55,257 bases of DNA, taken from contig JAIUOK010000031.1 of the NCBI GenBank assembly GCA_020161245.1, positions 1 to 55,257 on the forward strand, read 5' to 3'. The notes beneath the pieces are model-generated. The model was not told the origin of the DNA and searched no databases. It worked only from the letters and a program-made list of their open reading frames with translations. The position numbers were made by a program, and so were the translations under genes. This document shows positions 14,337 to 22,285 of this stretch, piece by piece (position 1 is the first letter of the stretch; each line of letters opens with the position of its first letter). This DNA is from Actinomycetota bacterium. Lineage in GTDB: Bacteria; Actinomycetota; Actinomycetes; S36-B12; CAIYMF01.

Positions 14337-14447
14337 GAGGCTCACGCCTCGTGCTCATGCGAGGCTCACGCCTCGTGCTCATGCGAGGCTCACGCCTCGT
14401 GCTCATGCGAGGCTCACGCCTCGTGCTCATGCGAGGCTCACGCCTCC
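14337..14447. repeat. 24-bp tandem repeat array, 4.6 copies, overlapping a gene's stop codon
   Basis: There are four exact copies of a 24-bp unit (14337, 14361, 14385, 14409) plus 15 bp of a fifth. The unit begins GAGGCTCACGCCTCGTGCTC and ends ATGC. On the minus strand each unit contains CGAGGC-GTGA-GCCTCG, a 6-bp stem closed by a GNRA-type loop. The loop TGA in the partial unit is the stop codon of the oxygenase gene ending at 14438. Because the unit is a multiple of three, each copy repeats that stop in the same frame. The array may act as a transcript-end or RNA-stability element, or be a simple replication-slippage expansion. Confidence 0.9.
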
Positions 14448-15286
14448 GACAGCTGCTCCATCTCCATCCCGCCGCCCATCTGCTCCTCGAGCACGCGCAG
14501 GGTTCCGTCGCCGAAGCGCGGGTCCTGGCCGCGGGCCGCGAGCGCGGCCGCGCGCGCCTCGCGCTTGGACTGCGCGAGCGCCTCGCCCGCCGCGAGCTGC
14601 TCGTCGGAGAGCGGGTAGGACTCGACGTAGCCCTGGCCGTGGTACTTCTCGATGTAGGCGTCGAGCTCGGGACCGGACTCCCACGAGGTGATGAGGCAGT
14701 AGCGCGGCTCGTCCCCCTGGTGCCACACCGCGTGGTAGAGCCGCTGCGTGTCCACGATGAGCTGCGCGCCGGCGGGCAGGGCGATGCGGGTCTCGGTCGA
14801 CGGGTCGTCCTTGTCGCCGCGCAGCACCATCACCGAGTCCGGGTTGTCGGTGAGGTTGAAGAAGCCGCGGATGATCCAGCCGGTGCCCTCGGGGTTGAGG
14901 CGGTTGTTGTCGTCGCGGTGGAAGTTGTACAGCGTCTCGCCGTACTGGTTGGGCTGGAGCTCGATGATGCGGCAGCGGCCGACGTTGGCGCCCGGCTCCT
15001 GCGCACGGGCGGTCAGAGTGGGCGCGATCGCGGTCTGGCTGTCGATCCAGACGCCGTCCTTGTCGGTCTTGGCCGGCGTGTGGTTCCAGAAGCCGTCGCA
15101 CTCGATGTCGCCGTAGGCCGACGCCAGCGGCGCGAAGCGCGTCTCGCCCGAGGACTTCCAGTCGACGTACTCGACGTCGAGCCACTCCTTCGGATCGATG
15201 GTGCCGTCGTACATGTCGAGCACGACGTAGCCGTTCTCGCGCAGCGCCTCGATCTTGGTGTAGCCGTTCTCCTCGTACAGGGCCAT
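14438..15286 (-). CDS. 2-oxoglutarate/Fe(II) oxygenase-like protein, paralogue 1
   Basis: This 282-residue protein of unknown substrate is clearly paralogous to the next gene upstream. The double-stranded beta-helix metal site is visible as His123-x-Asp125 in YNFHRDDNN and a distal His185 in LYHAVWHQ. Arg195 in EPRYCLITS lies 10 residues later, where 2OG enzymes hold the cosubstrate carboxylate. There is no signal peptide. The tail (about 225-282) is charged and low in complexity. The ATG at 15286 has AAGGA upstream; a longer GTG start at 15328 would run into the promoter region. An iron box lies 60 bp upstream, suggesting control by iron. The fold is supported by motifs; the chemistry is unknown. 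Confidence 0.75.
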   Translation of the reverse strand: MALYEENGYTKIEALRENGYVVLDMYDGTIDPKEWLDVEYVDWKSSGETRFAPLASAYGDIECDGFWNHTPAKTDKDGVWIDSQTAIAPTLTARAQEPGANVGRCRIIELQPNQYGETLYNFHRDDNNRLNPEGTGWIIRGFFNLTDNPDSVMVLRGDKDDPSTETRIALPAGAQLIVDTQRLYHAVWHQGDEPRYCLITSWESGPELDAYIEKYHGQGYVESYPLSDEQLAAGEALAQSKREARAAALAARGQDPRFGDGTLRVLEEQMGGGMEMEQLSEA

Positions 15287-15345
15287 GACCGTCCTTGCGG
15301 GGTGGGGGGTCGGTGGGGCGGCGACCATTCTGCCCTACCGCCCCG

Positions 15346-15364
15346 CCAGGTTAGGTATGCCTAA
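15346..15364. promoter_or_regulatory. DtxR/IdeR-type iron box upstream of paralogue 1
   Basis: CCAGGTTAGGTATGCCTAA matches 13 of 19 positions of the actinobacterial iron box as I remember it from Streptomyces (TTAGGTTAGGCTCACCTAA). The core TTAGGTATGCCTAA is itself a palindrome with one mismatched pair. It sits 60-78 bp before the ATG of the oxygenase-like gene, where it would overlap the promoter. Iron-dependent repression is inferred. Confidence 0.65.
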
Positions 15365-15425
15365 GTAGAGGTGTGTCCGACGTCATCGTGCGCGGGCGCG
15401 TCCGGTCAGCGGCCGCAGGACGGGC

Positions 15426-15458
15426 GCGTGCCCGCCCCGCGAGGCGGGACGGGCACGC
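15426..15458 (-). terminator. Strong hairpin after paralogue 2
   Basis: A 15-bp stem of GCGTGCCCGTCCCGC with its complement (one G:T pair) and a 3-nt loop lies 19 bp after the stop of the upstream paralogue. There is no U-run, as is common in high-GC actinomycetes. It probably ends that transcript, so each paralogue would be its own unit. Confidence 0.7.
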
Positions 15459-15476
15459 GGGAGGGGCTGCGGGCGC

Positions 15477-16253
15477 TCAGGCCTCCGACATCACCGAAGT
15501 GGGGTCGTAGCCGTAGAACGCGGTGCGGGCAGCGCGGCGCTCCTGCGCCTCGACCTCGCTGCGGTAGGCGTGGCCCTGGTCGAGGAAGGCGCTCTCGACC
15601 TTCGTGCGCGGAGAGTTCTCGAAGACCCACTTCTCGAGCTCGGGGCCGCTCTCGACGGAGGTGATGAGGCAGTAGCGCGGCTCGCCGGCGGGGTCCTGGT
15701 GCCACACGGAGTGCCACATGCGCTCGGAGTCGACGAGCAGCTGCGCGCCGGCGGGCAGCGAGATGCGGGTCTCGGTCGAGGGGTCGTTGATGTCCTCACG
15801 CAGGATCATCACCGAGTCAGGGTTGTGGGTGAGCTGCATGAACAGGCGCAGCACCCAGCCCTCGCCGTCGGGGTTGAGGCGGTTGTTGTCGTCGAGGTGG
15901 CTGTTGTACAGCGCGTCGGCGTAGCTGTTGGGCTGCAGCTCGATGATGCGGCAGCGGCCGACGTTGGTGCCGATCTCCTGCACGCGACGGGTGAGCGTGG
16001 GCGCGATCGCGGTCTGGCTGTCGATCCAGACGCCGTCCTTGTCGGCCTTCGGCGGGTCGAAGTGCCAGAAGCCGTTGCACTCGATCTGGCCGTACGCGGA
16101 CGCCAGCGGCGCGAAGCGCGTGTCGCCGGAGGACTTCCAGTCGACGTACTCGAGGTTCTTCCACTCGGCCGGGTCGATCGGCTGCTGGTAGCTGTCGAGG
16201 ACGACGTAGCCCGTCTCCTCGAGGATCGGCAGGTGCAGGTGACGCGAAGACAT
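15477..16253 (-). CDS. 2-oxoglutarate/Fe(II) oxygenase-like protein, paralogue 2
   Basis: This 258-residue product shares long blocks with paralogue 1, such as EYVDWKSSG, TRFAPLASAYG, DGVWIDSQTAIAPTLT, NVGRCRIIELQPN, DDNNRLNP and DPSTETRI. The proposed metal site is His119-x-Asp121 (YNSHLDDNN) and His181 (WHSVWHQ), with Arg193 in EPRYCLITS; a two-residue insertion shifts the Arg. The C-terminal third differs from paralogue 1. GGAGGAGGG lies 6 nt before the ATG. A weaker iron box is about 120 bp upstream. No transport, siderophore or NRPS gene is adjacent, so the substrate cannot be guessed from context. Confidence 0.75.
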   Translation of the reverse strand: MSSRHLHLPILEETGYVVLDSYQQPIDPAEWKNLEYVDWKSSGDTRFAPLASAYGQIECNGFWHFDPPKADKDGVWIDSQTAIAPTLTRRVQEIGTNVGRCRIIELQPNSYADALYNSHLDDNNRLNPDGEGWVLRLFMQLTHNPDSVMILREDINDPSTETRISLPAGAQLLVDSERMWHSVWHQDPAGEPRYCLITSVESGPELEKWVFENSPRTKVESAFLDQGHAYRSEVEAQERRAARTAFYGYDPTSVMSEA

Positions 16254-16373
16254 GAGCTGGCCCTCCTCCAGGCGCGGCCGCCGCGGGGAGGCGGCGCCTC
16301 GGCCAGTGTGCCTGGACATGGCCCGGGCGCAAGCACCGAAAGCGCTTGTCGCCGTAGGGATTTCGTCACATGA

Positions 16374-16392
16374 CGTGGTTAGGGAAGCCTTG
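16374..16392. promoter_or_regulatory. Weaker iron-box-like site upstream of paralogue 2
   Basis: CGTGGTTAGGGAAGCCTTG matches 10 of 19 positions of the same remembered iron-box consensus. It shares the pattern GGTTAGG-N4-CCT with the box of paralogue 1. It is 121-139 bp from the ATG. Since it recurs in front of a paralogue it is more likely real than its match score alone suggests. Confidence 0.45.
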
Positions 16393-16465
16393 CCGAATCG
16401 GCTCGGGAGACGCCCACCCGGCGTAGAGAACCCCTGTGCAGCAGGGGGTTGCGGGCGTACGCGGA

Positions 16466-17290
16466 TCAGCGGCGGCGCTGGGCGCGCGCGCTGGCGTAGA
16501 GGCACACAGCAGCGGCCGTGGCCAGGTTGAGGCTCTCGGCACGGCCGTGGATGGGCACCCGCACGACGTCGTCGCACAGGGCGCGGGTGGCCTCAGGCAG
16601 GCCCCAGGCCTCGTTGCCGAACACCCAGGCGGTGGGCGCGGCCAGCACGCCGGCGTCCTCGAGGTCGTCGAGGTCGCGCTCCCCCGCGCCGTCGGCCGCG
16701 AGCACCTGGAGGCCGGCGGCGTGCAGGGCGTCGACGAGCTCGGCGGCCGACGGGCCCGTGGCCACGGGGAGGTGGAACAGCGATCCGGCGCTGGCCCGCA
16801 CGGCCTTGGGGTTCTGCGGGTCGACGCTGGCCTCGGTGAGGATCACTCCCCCGGCGCCCGCTGCGTCGCTGCAGCGGATCACCGTCCCGACGTTGCCGGG
16901 GTCGCGCGCATGGGCCAGGACGGTGACGAGCCGCTGCGGGCCGGACAGCACCGACGCGACGTCGGTGGTGACGGAGCGGCAGACGCCGACCATGCCCTGC
17001 GGTGTGACCGTGCCCGACAGCGCCCCGACCACCTCGCCCGATGCCCGCACGATGTCGGAGCCGGCTGCTCGCGCGGCGTCGAGGAGATCGCGGTGGCGGT
17101 CGGCGGCCTCGGCGGTGACGTAGAGCTCGAGGAGCACGCCGGGCAGGGCAGCCGCCTCGCGGCAGGCCTGCGGGCCCTCGGCGAGAAAACGGCCGTCCCG
17201 GTCGCGGAACGCGCGCTTCACCAGACGCTTCGCCGCATTCACCCGCGGGGAGCGGGTGGACGTCAGCTCGGTCGTGCTGGAGTAGCTCAT
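16466..17290 (-). CDS. TrmH/SpoU-family RNA 2'-O-methyltransferase
   Basis: This SPOUT-fold methyltransferase uses S-adenosylmethionine to methylate ribose 2'-hydroxyls in rRNA or tRNA. The 274-residue product has an N-terminal substrate-binding domain (about 15-95, with FLAEGPQACREA) and the three SPOUT motifs: ARDPGNVGTVIRCSDAAGAGG (motif 1), WVFGNEAWGLP (motif 2) and VPIHGRAESLNLATAAAV (motif 3, forming the knot). It lies 43 bp after rplT, a common actinobacterial arrangement, so it is probably cotranscribed with infC-rpmI-rplT. The exact target nucleotide is not evident. Confidence 0.92.
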   Translation of the reverse strand: MSYSSTTELTSTRSPRVNAAKRLVKRAFRDRDGRFLAEGPQACREAAALPGVLLELYVTAEAADRHRDLLDAARAAGSDIVRASGEVVGALSGTVTPQGMVGVCRSVTTDVASVLSGPQRLVTVLAHARDPGNVGTVIRCSDAAGAGGVILTEASVDPQNPKAVRASAGSLFHLPVATGPSAAELVDALHAAGLQVLAADGAGERDLDDLEDAGVLAAPTAWVFGNEAWGLPEATRALCDDVVRVPIHGRAESLNLATAAAVCLYASARAQRRR

Positions 17291-17333
17291 CGTGTCGCGA
17301 CCGGGACGGCCGGTTGGAACGTGGTGGTCGGCG

Positions 17334-17717
17334 TCAGGCCGAGACCGGCGCGTTGACGTCGGCCGGCAGGGCCTTCTTGGCGGTCTGGACCAGGACCGAG
17401 AACGCGGCCGGGTCGTTGACGGCCAGCTCGGCCAGCATGCGGCGGTCGACCTCGACACCCGCGGCCTTGAGGCCCTGGATGAAGCGGTTGTAGGTCATGC
17501 CGTTCGCGCGGGCGCCGGCGTTGATGCGCTGGATCCACAGCTGGCGGAAGTCGCCCTTGCGCTTGCGGCGGTCGTTGAAGGCGTAGACCTCCGAGTGGAG
17601 CAGCTGCTCCTTGGCCTTGCGGTAGAGGCGCGAGCGCTGACCGCGGTAGCCGGAAGCCTTCTCGAGGACCTCGCGGCGCTTCTTCTGGGCGTTCACAGAA
17701 CGCTTGACGCGTGCCAT
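17334..17717 (-). CDS. rplT: 50S ribosomal protein L20
   Basis: This is a 127-residue ribosomal protein that binds 23S rRNA early in large-subunit assembly. It begins [21 protein letters not shown] and has the basic helix [19 protein letters not shown] and the C-terminal globular part [20 protein letters not shown], all diagnostic. It follows rpmI by 63 bp in the usual infC-rpmI-rplT order. Confidence 0.98.
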   Translation of the reverse strand: MARVKRSVNAQKKRREVLEKASGYRGQRSRLYRKAKEQLLHSEVYAFNDRRKRKGDFRQLWIQRINAGARANGMTYNRFIQGLKAAGVEVDRRMLAELAVNDPAAFSVLVQTAKKALPADVNAPVSA

Positions 17718-17780
17718 GGGTTGTTCTCCTGCTTCAGGACGGGCCGGACCGGCCCGGCGATGGACGTCGGGGGTCGGCCG

Positions 17781-17975
17781 TCAGATGCCGAGGAGCTTCT
17801 TGGCCTTCTTGGTGTCGGCCGGCGAGAGCTCCTTCTCCACGGAGAGACGGCGGGTGCGCTTGCTCGGCTTGACCTCGAGGAGGTGGCGCTTGTTGGTGCG
17901 CTCGCGCAGGATCTTCCCGCTGCCGGTCACCTTGAAGCGCTTCTTGGCGCCGCTGTGGGTCTTCTGCTTCGGCAT
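17781..17975 (-). CDS. rpmI: 50S ribosomal protein L35
   Basis: This is a 64-residue basic ribosomal protein. [22 protein letters not shown] is the L35 signature, and the length is exact for the family. It sits between infC (96 bp upstream) and rplT (63 bp downstream). Confidence 0.98.
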   Translation of the reverse strand: MPKQKTHSGAKKRFKVTGSGKILRERTNKRHLLEVKPSKRTRRLSVEKELSPADTKKAKKLLGI

Positions 17976-18071
17976 GTCGCCGCTCTCCTCGTGGTCGTCC
18001 CGGGCCGGGCGGCTCGGGATGGTGCTCGTGCTGCTGTCGGTGCGGCCGGGCGGTGCGCCCGGCCGGGTGGT

Positions 18072-18728
18072 TCAGGCTCCGGCGGCCTCGGCCTCGACGG
18101 CCTCGGCGTCCGGCTCGACGGAGTCGGTCGCGTCCGCAGCGTCGGCGTCGTCGCCGCGGCGACGGGCCTCCTTCTCGGCGTCGCGCTCGGCCTTGGCCTG
18201 GGCCATGGCCTCCGCCTTCTTCTTGTGCGGGCCGAGGACCATGATCATGTTGCGGCCGTCCTGCTTCGGCGAGTACTCCACGAAGCCGAGGTCCGCGACG
18301 TCGTCCGCGAGGCGCTTGAGCAGGCGGAAGCCGAGCTCGGGGCGCGACTGCTCGCGGCCGCGGAACATGATCGTGATCTTGACCTTGTCGCCCTGCTTGA
18401 GGAACCGGACGACGTGACCCTTCTTGGTCTCGTAGTCGTGGTCGTCGATCTTCGGGCGGAGCTTCATCTCCTTGATGACGGTGTTGACCTGCTTCTTGCG
18501 GTCCTCACGCGCCTTCAGGGCGGACTCGTACTTGAACTTGCCGTAGTCCATGAGCTTGCAGACGGGCGGCTTGGACATCGGGGCCACCTCGACCAGGTCG
18601 AGATCGGCCTCGGCGGCCAGGCGCAGCGCATCCTCGATGCGCACGATGCCGACCTGCTCCCCGTTGGGCCCGACAAGCCGGACCTCGGGGACTCGGATCC
18701 GCTCGTTGATGCGGGGCTCGGCGCTGAT
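18072..18728 (-). CDS. infC: Translation initiation factor IF-3, ATC start
   Basis: IF3 binds the 30S subunit, prevents subunit joining and rejects wrong start codons. The 218-residue product has the N domain ([20 protein letters not shown] onward), a linker, the C domain ([24 protein letters not shown]), and an acidic Ala/Asp/Glu-rich tail (about 180-218). No ATG, GTG or TTG fits the N terminus. ATC at 18728 does, with GAGGAG 5 nt upstream. AUU/AUC-type starts are known for infC, where IF3 represses its own translation by discriminating against the weak codon; the same autogenous control is inferred here. Confidence 0.96.
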   Translation of the reverse strand: MSAEPRINERIRVPEVRLVGPNGEQVGIVRIEDALRLAAEADLDLVEVAPMSKPPVCKLMDYGKFKYESALKAREDRKKQVNTVIKEMKLRPKIDDHDYETKKGHVVRFLKQGDKVKITIMFRGREQSRPELGFRLLKRLADDVADLGFVEYSPKQDGRNMIMVLGPHKKKAEAMAQAKAERDAEKEARRRGDDADAADATDSVEPDAEAVEAEAAGA

Positions 18729-18970
18729 GTGCTCTCCTCGGGTCGTTCTCTGCGGGATCCGGGACGGGCCCCCGACATGGATCGAGGCCCCGTGCACGCG
18801 CACGAGGCCTCGCAGTCGTGGTGCCGCAGCCCGAGGGCGCGACGCCGACCGGATCCCCCCGTCGGGGGCTCCGCGACCAGGACCCGACTGCCCGGGGGCG
18901 GTGCGGGTGGGAGCGAGGGCTCCGCTTGCGTGATCCGCCGCCACGTACGCGGCGGACCGGTCCGAGCAGG

Positions 18971-19000
18971 AGCATACGCGACCGTCCCCGCGACCCCCAA
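18971..19000 (-). promoter_or_regulatory. Probable promoter of infC-rpmI-rplT
   Basis: On the minus strand there is TTGGGG (19000-18995), an 18-nt spacer, then TATGCT (18976-18971). The transcript would have an untranslated leader of about 235 nt before the ATC start. The leader is rich in complementary G/C tracts, as expected for a regulated ribosomal-protein message. I see no protein gene in 18729-19061. Confidence 0.5.
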
Positions 19001-19007
19001 AACGGCG

Positions 19008-19039
19008 GGACGCCCGCCCCGGCAGCGGGGCGGGCGTCC
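19008..19039 (-). terminator. Terminator hairpin after the aquaporin gene
   Basis: A perfect 14-bp stem GGACGCCCGCCCCG with its complement and a 4-nt loop lies 23 bp after the aquaporin stop and just before the infC promoter. No U-run is present. It separates the aquaporin transcript from the infC operon. Confidence 0.8.
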
Positions 19040-19061
19040 TGCGCGTGCTGTGCCGGCCGGC

Positions 19062-19796
19062 TCAGGCCTCGTCGGCCTGGCCGATCTCCTCGCGGACCTC
19101 GCCCGAGCGGGTCAGCGGGTAGACCGCCGCGGCGATGAGGCCGCCCACGAGCGGGGCCAGGATGAACAGCCACAGCTGCGAGAGCGCGGTGCCGCCCTCG
19201 AACAGCGCCGGGCCGATCGAGCGCGCCGGGTTGACCGAGGTGCCGGTGAGCGGGATGCCGACCAGGTGCACGACCACGAGCGCGACGCCGATGCCGAGGC
19301 CGGCGGTCGTGGCGTTGGCGGCGCGGTCGGTGACGAGCAGGATCACCAGCACGAAGGCGAAGGTGAGCAGCACCTCGAGCAGGAACGCGCCCCCCATGCT
19401 GATGGAGGTGCCGTAGCCGTTGGTGCCGAGGCTGCCGGTCTGGTCCTTCACCCCGAGGTTGTTGACGAACAGCCACAGGAAGAACGCGCCGAAGACGGCG
19501 CCGAGGATCTGGGCGATCCAGTAGCCGACGGCCTCGCCGATGGGCTGCTTGCGGGCCACGACCATCGCCAGGGTGACGGCGGGGTTGACGTGGGCGCCGG
19601 AGACCGGGCCGAACGCGAACGCCACGAACACGAGCACGAAGCCGAAGGCGAGCGCGACGCCGACGATGCCGCTGCCCGGGCCCTTCGGCTCGCCGGCGCC
19701 GACGGAGCCGGCGATGCCGGAGACCGCTGCGCCCACGGCGAGCAGGACCAGGAGGAACGTGCCGAGGAACTCGGCGACGAGCTTGCGCGACTGCAT
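19062..19796 (-). CDS. Aquaporin / MIP-family channel
   Basis: This is a membrane channel for water or small neutral solutes, 244 residues with six predicted membrane segments. Both half-helix motifs are intact: SGAHVNPAVTLAM (first NPA) and GTSVNPARSIGPAL (second NPA). The Arg after the second NPA (selectivity filter) is present. The residues around the pore (short loops, absence of the Asp of glycerol facilitators after the second NPA) look more like a water channel (AqpZ type) than GlpF; this is a judgement from motifs only. The ATG at 19796 has GAAGGGAAG upstream. It is a single-gene unit ended by the hairpin at 19008-19039. Confidence 0.93.
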   Translation of the reverse strand: MQSRKLVAEFLGTFLLVLLAVGAAVSGIAGSVGAGEPKGPGSGIVGVALAFGFVLVFVAFAFGPVSGAHVNPAVTLAMVVARKQPIGEAVGYWIAQILGAVFGAFFLWLFVNNLGVKDQTGSLGTNGYGTSISMGGAFLLEVLLTFAFVLVILLVTDRAANATTAGLGIGVALVVVHLVGIPLTGTSVNPARSIGPALFEGGTALSQLWLFILAPLVGGLIAAAVYPLTRSGEVREEIGQADEA

Positions 19797-20007
19797 GAGA
19801 ACTTCCCTTCGATCGGCTGATGCCGGTGGCAGGCCCCCGCCACAGTGACCCATGATCACGAACCGCGCTTCCGGTGTGCGGGCGCCACCCCGAGGGGTTC
19901 CGCGATTCCGTCCCCCGTTCCGGGGACGCCATACCGGGTCAGGGCGGGCATCCGTGCACTCCCGCACCAGCCCAGCAGGGAGCCGGGGGTCGCCGGGCCC
20001 GGCCGCG

Positions 20008-20793
20008 TCAGGCGGGGTCGAGGCCCAGCCCGAGGCCCTCGGGGACGAGGTCGGCCAGCCGACGGGCGGCGTCCGACCCGCCCGCGAGCCGCGCGGCGGC
20101 CTCGGCGGCCACGGCGTCGGCGTCGGCCCCGGGGACGGGCTGGACGACGACGAGCAGGGGCACCCCCGCGTCGGGCGGCGCCTCCGCGAGCTCGTGGCCC
20201 CGGACGCCGGCGAGGCCGTCCAGGCAGGCCGCCACGGCGGCGGCGACGTCCGGGTCGCGGTGCAGCGGCCCGATGCCGGTGCCGTCGGCGATGCGGCGCA
20301 GCGCGGCGCCCTGCAGTGCGAAGCGCACCGGGCCGCCCAGATCGAGCAGCACCGCGTCGGCGCCCTCCTCGAGCGCGGCCGCCGCCACCCGCTGGGCCGA
20401 CGCCGGGATGCCGCGGGCCTGCGGGTCCCACGCGGCCATGGCCTGCACGGAGGTGAAGGCGAGCAGTCCCCGACGGCCGTCCTGGCCCACGAGGCTGACG
20501 GTCGCCATGTGGGAGTCCTTCTCGCCCGGGCCAGGGGCGCCCTCGCGCTCCTCGACGGAGTCCAGGACTGCGACGAGCGGCACCATGAGCCGGCGCCCGT
20601 CCAGCGCGGCGGCGACGCCGCGCTCGGAGCCCTGCCCCGACTGCCAGGCCGCGAGGGATGCGGCCACCTCGGGGTGCTGCGCGCCGTCGTCGTCGGCGAA
20701 CTCCGGCTCGGGCACGTGCATGCCGCCGAAGCGGGGCTCGCCCGGGCGGCGCTGCTCGCCTGCGCCGTAGGCATGCGGCTGCCCGGTGCTCAC
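20008..20793 (-). CDS. SseB-family protein
   Basis: This 261-residue cytoplasmic protein matches the SseB N-terminal domain family in its central part, LDGRRLMVPLVAVLDSVEE and MATVSLVGQDGRRGLLAFTSVQAMAAWDP (about 65-125). A Pro/Gly/Asp-rich N terminus and an Ala-rich C-terminal region surround it. Molecular function is unknown; actinobacterial members often lie near infC and rplT. The GTG start at 20793 overlaps the stop of the carboxyltransferase gene (GTGA), so it is the last gene of the long rib-his transcript. The 211 bp after it hold GC-rich complementary tracts and the upstream region of the aquaporin gene. Confidence 0.75.
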   Translation of the reverse strand: MSTGQPHAYGAGEQRRPGEPRFGGMHVPEPEFADDDGAQHPEVAASLAAWQSGQGSERGVAAALDGRRLMVPLVAVLDSVEEREGAPGPGEKDSHMATVSLVGQDGRRGLLAFTSVQAMAAWDPQARGIPASAQRVAAAALEEGADAVLLDLGGPVRFALQGAALRRIADGTGIGPLHRDPDVAAAVAACLDGLAGVRGHELAEAPPDAGVPLLVVVQPVPGADADAVAAEAAARLAGGSDAARRLADLVPEGLGLGLDPA

Positions 20794-22283
20794 GAGGGCC
20801 TCCGGTAGCGGGCGGCACGGGACCGCGGGCGGCCGACCGCGTCCGACGCCGTGGCCCGGGATATCTCCTCGGCGAGGACCGCTCCGACCCGCCGGCAGAA
20901 CTGCTCGGGCTCGTCCGCCGCATCGGGCGACTCGGGGACGACGCGGTCGACGATGCCATCGGCGAGCAGGTCGGCGGCGCCGATCCGCTGGGCGCGCGCG
21001 AGGGCGGGTGCGTGCTCGGGGGTGCGGTGCCGGATGACGGAGGCGCCCTCGGGCGGCAGCGGCGAGAGCCAGGCGTGCTGGGCCGCCACCACGCGGTCGG
21101 CGGGCACGAGCGCCAGCGCGCCACCGCCGCCGCCCATCCCCAGCAGGAGGCAGACGGTGGGCGTGGGCAGCGCCACCATGTCGGCCAGCGAGCGGGCGAT
21201 CTCGCCCGCCAGGCCGCCGTTCTCGGCCGCGACCGACAGCTCGGCACCGGCGGTGTCGACGACGGTGACGAGCGGCAGCCCGAGCTCGGCGGCGATGCGC
21301 ATGCCCCGACGGCCGGTGCGCAGGGCCGCGGGGCCGAGCGGACGAGCGGTGTCGCGGCGGTCCTGCCCCAGCACGACGCAGGGCCAGGAGCCGAAGCGGG
21401 CCAGCGCCAGCAGCAGGCCGTCGCCCCGCTCCCCCTCCCCGGTGCCGTTGAGCGGGGTGACGTCGTCGGCAGCGATGCGCAGCAGCGCGCGCACGCCCGG
21501 CCGGTCGGGGCGCCGCGAGCGGACGACGGAGTCCCAGACGTCCGTCGTCGGCACGGGCGGGTCGGTCTCCGCGGTCGAGGCGAGGGGGCCGGGCGGCTCC
21601 GGCCGGGTGCGGGGGTCGAGAACGGCGAGGGCGCGAGCGGCGACGTCGCGCAGCTGCGCCGGCGGGACGACGGCGTCGAGCAGGCCGTGGTCGAGCAGGT
21701 TCTCGGCGCGCTGGACGTCGGCGGGGAACGGCACCCCGGTGAGCGCCTCGTTGACGCGCGGGCCGAGGAAGCCGATGAGCGCGCCCGGCTCGGCCGCCGT
21801 GACGTGGCCGAGCGAGCCCCAGCTGGCGAGCACACCGCCGGTGGTGGGGTTGCGCAGGTACACCAGGAACGGCAGGCCGGCCCGCCGGTGCTCCACGAGC
21901 GCCGCACCGATCGCGACCATCTGCACGAAGGCGATCGTGCCCTCCTGCATCCGGGTCCCGCCCGACGTCGGCGACGCCACCAGGGGCAGACCCTCGGCGG
22001 CGGCCCGGTCGACGGCGGCGACGATGCGGTCGGCGGCGGCCACGCCGATGGAACCGGCGAGGAAGTCGAAGTCACTGAGCACTACGGCGACACGGCGGCC
22101 GTCGAGCAGCCCCTCGCCGGTGATGACGGACTCGTCGAGCCCCGTGCGGGCGCGCGCCTCGTCGAGCTCGCGCGCGTAGTCGGATCCGGGCTCGGCGCGG
22201 TCGGCGACCGGCTCGTCCCAGCGGACCCAGGTGCCGGGATCGAGCACCAGGCCGAGGAGCTCGAGAGCCCCGGTGCGGGCCAC
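20790..22283 (-). CDS. Fused acyl-CoA/acetyl-CoA carboxyltransferase, beta and alpha halves
   Basis: Carboxyltransferases move CO2 from carboxybiotin to an acyl-CoA to make malonyl- or related CoA. The 497-residue product has two crotonase-like halves. The first is AccD-like (about 1-230), with SPTSGGTRMQEG and NPTTGGVLASWGSLG. The second is AccA-like (about 260-470), with LPLVTVVDTAGAELSVAAE and LLLGMGGGGGALAL. The Cys4 zinc ribbon of bacterial AccD is missing from the N terminus. The GTG start at 22283 is 2 nt after the hisG stop. No biotin carboxylase or carrier gene is near, so partner and substrate are unknown. Confidence 0.82.
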   Translation of the reverse strand: MARTGALELLGLVLDPGTWVRWDEPVADRAEPGSDYARELDEARARTGLDESVITGEGLLDGRRVAVVLSDFDFLAGSIGVAAADRIVAAVDRAAAEGLPLVASPTSGGTRMQEGTIAFVQMVAIGAALVEHRRAGLPFLVYLRNPTTGGVLASWGSLGHVTAAEPGALIGFLGPRVNEALTGVPFPADVQRAENLLDHGLLDAVVPPAQLRDVAARALAVLDPRTRPEPPGPLASTAETDPPVPTTDVWDSVVRSRRPDRPGVRALLRIAADDVTPLNGTGEGERGDGLLLALARFGSWPCVVLGQDRRDTARPLGPAALRTGRRGMRIAAELGLPLVTVVDTAGAELSVAAENGGLAGEIARSLADMVALPTPTVCLLLGMGGGGGALALVPADRVVAAQHAWLSPLPPEGASVIRHRTPEHAPALARAQRIGAADLLADGIVDRVVPESPDAADEPEQFCRRVGAVLAEEISRATASDAVGRPRSRAARYRRPS

Positions 22284-22285
22284 GG

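Noticed and set aside
14182..14430. Short frame encoding four copies of MSTRREPR from the 24-bp repeats
   Set aside because: It arises only because the repeat unit is a multiple of three. There is no ribosome binding site, and the remainder is Arg/Pro-rich sequence from the pheS upstream region.
14337..14447. Possible CRISPR array
   Set aside because: Units are directly adjacent with no spacers, and there are no cas genes.
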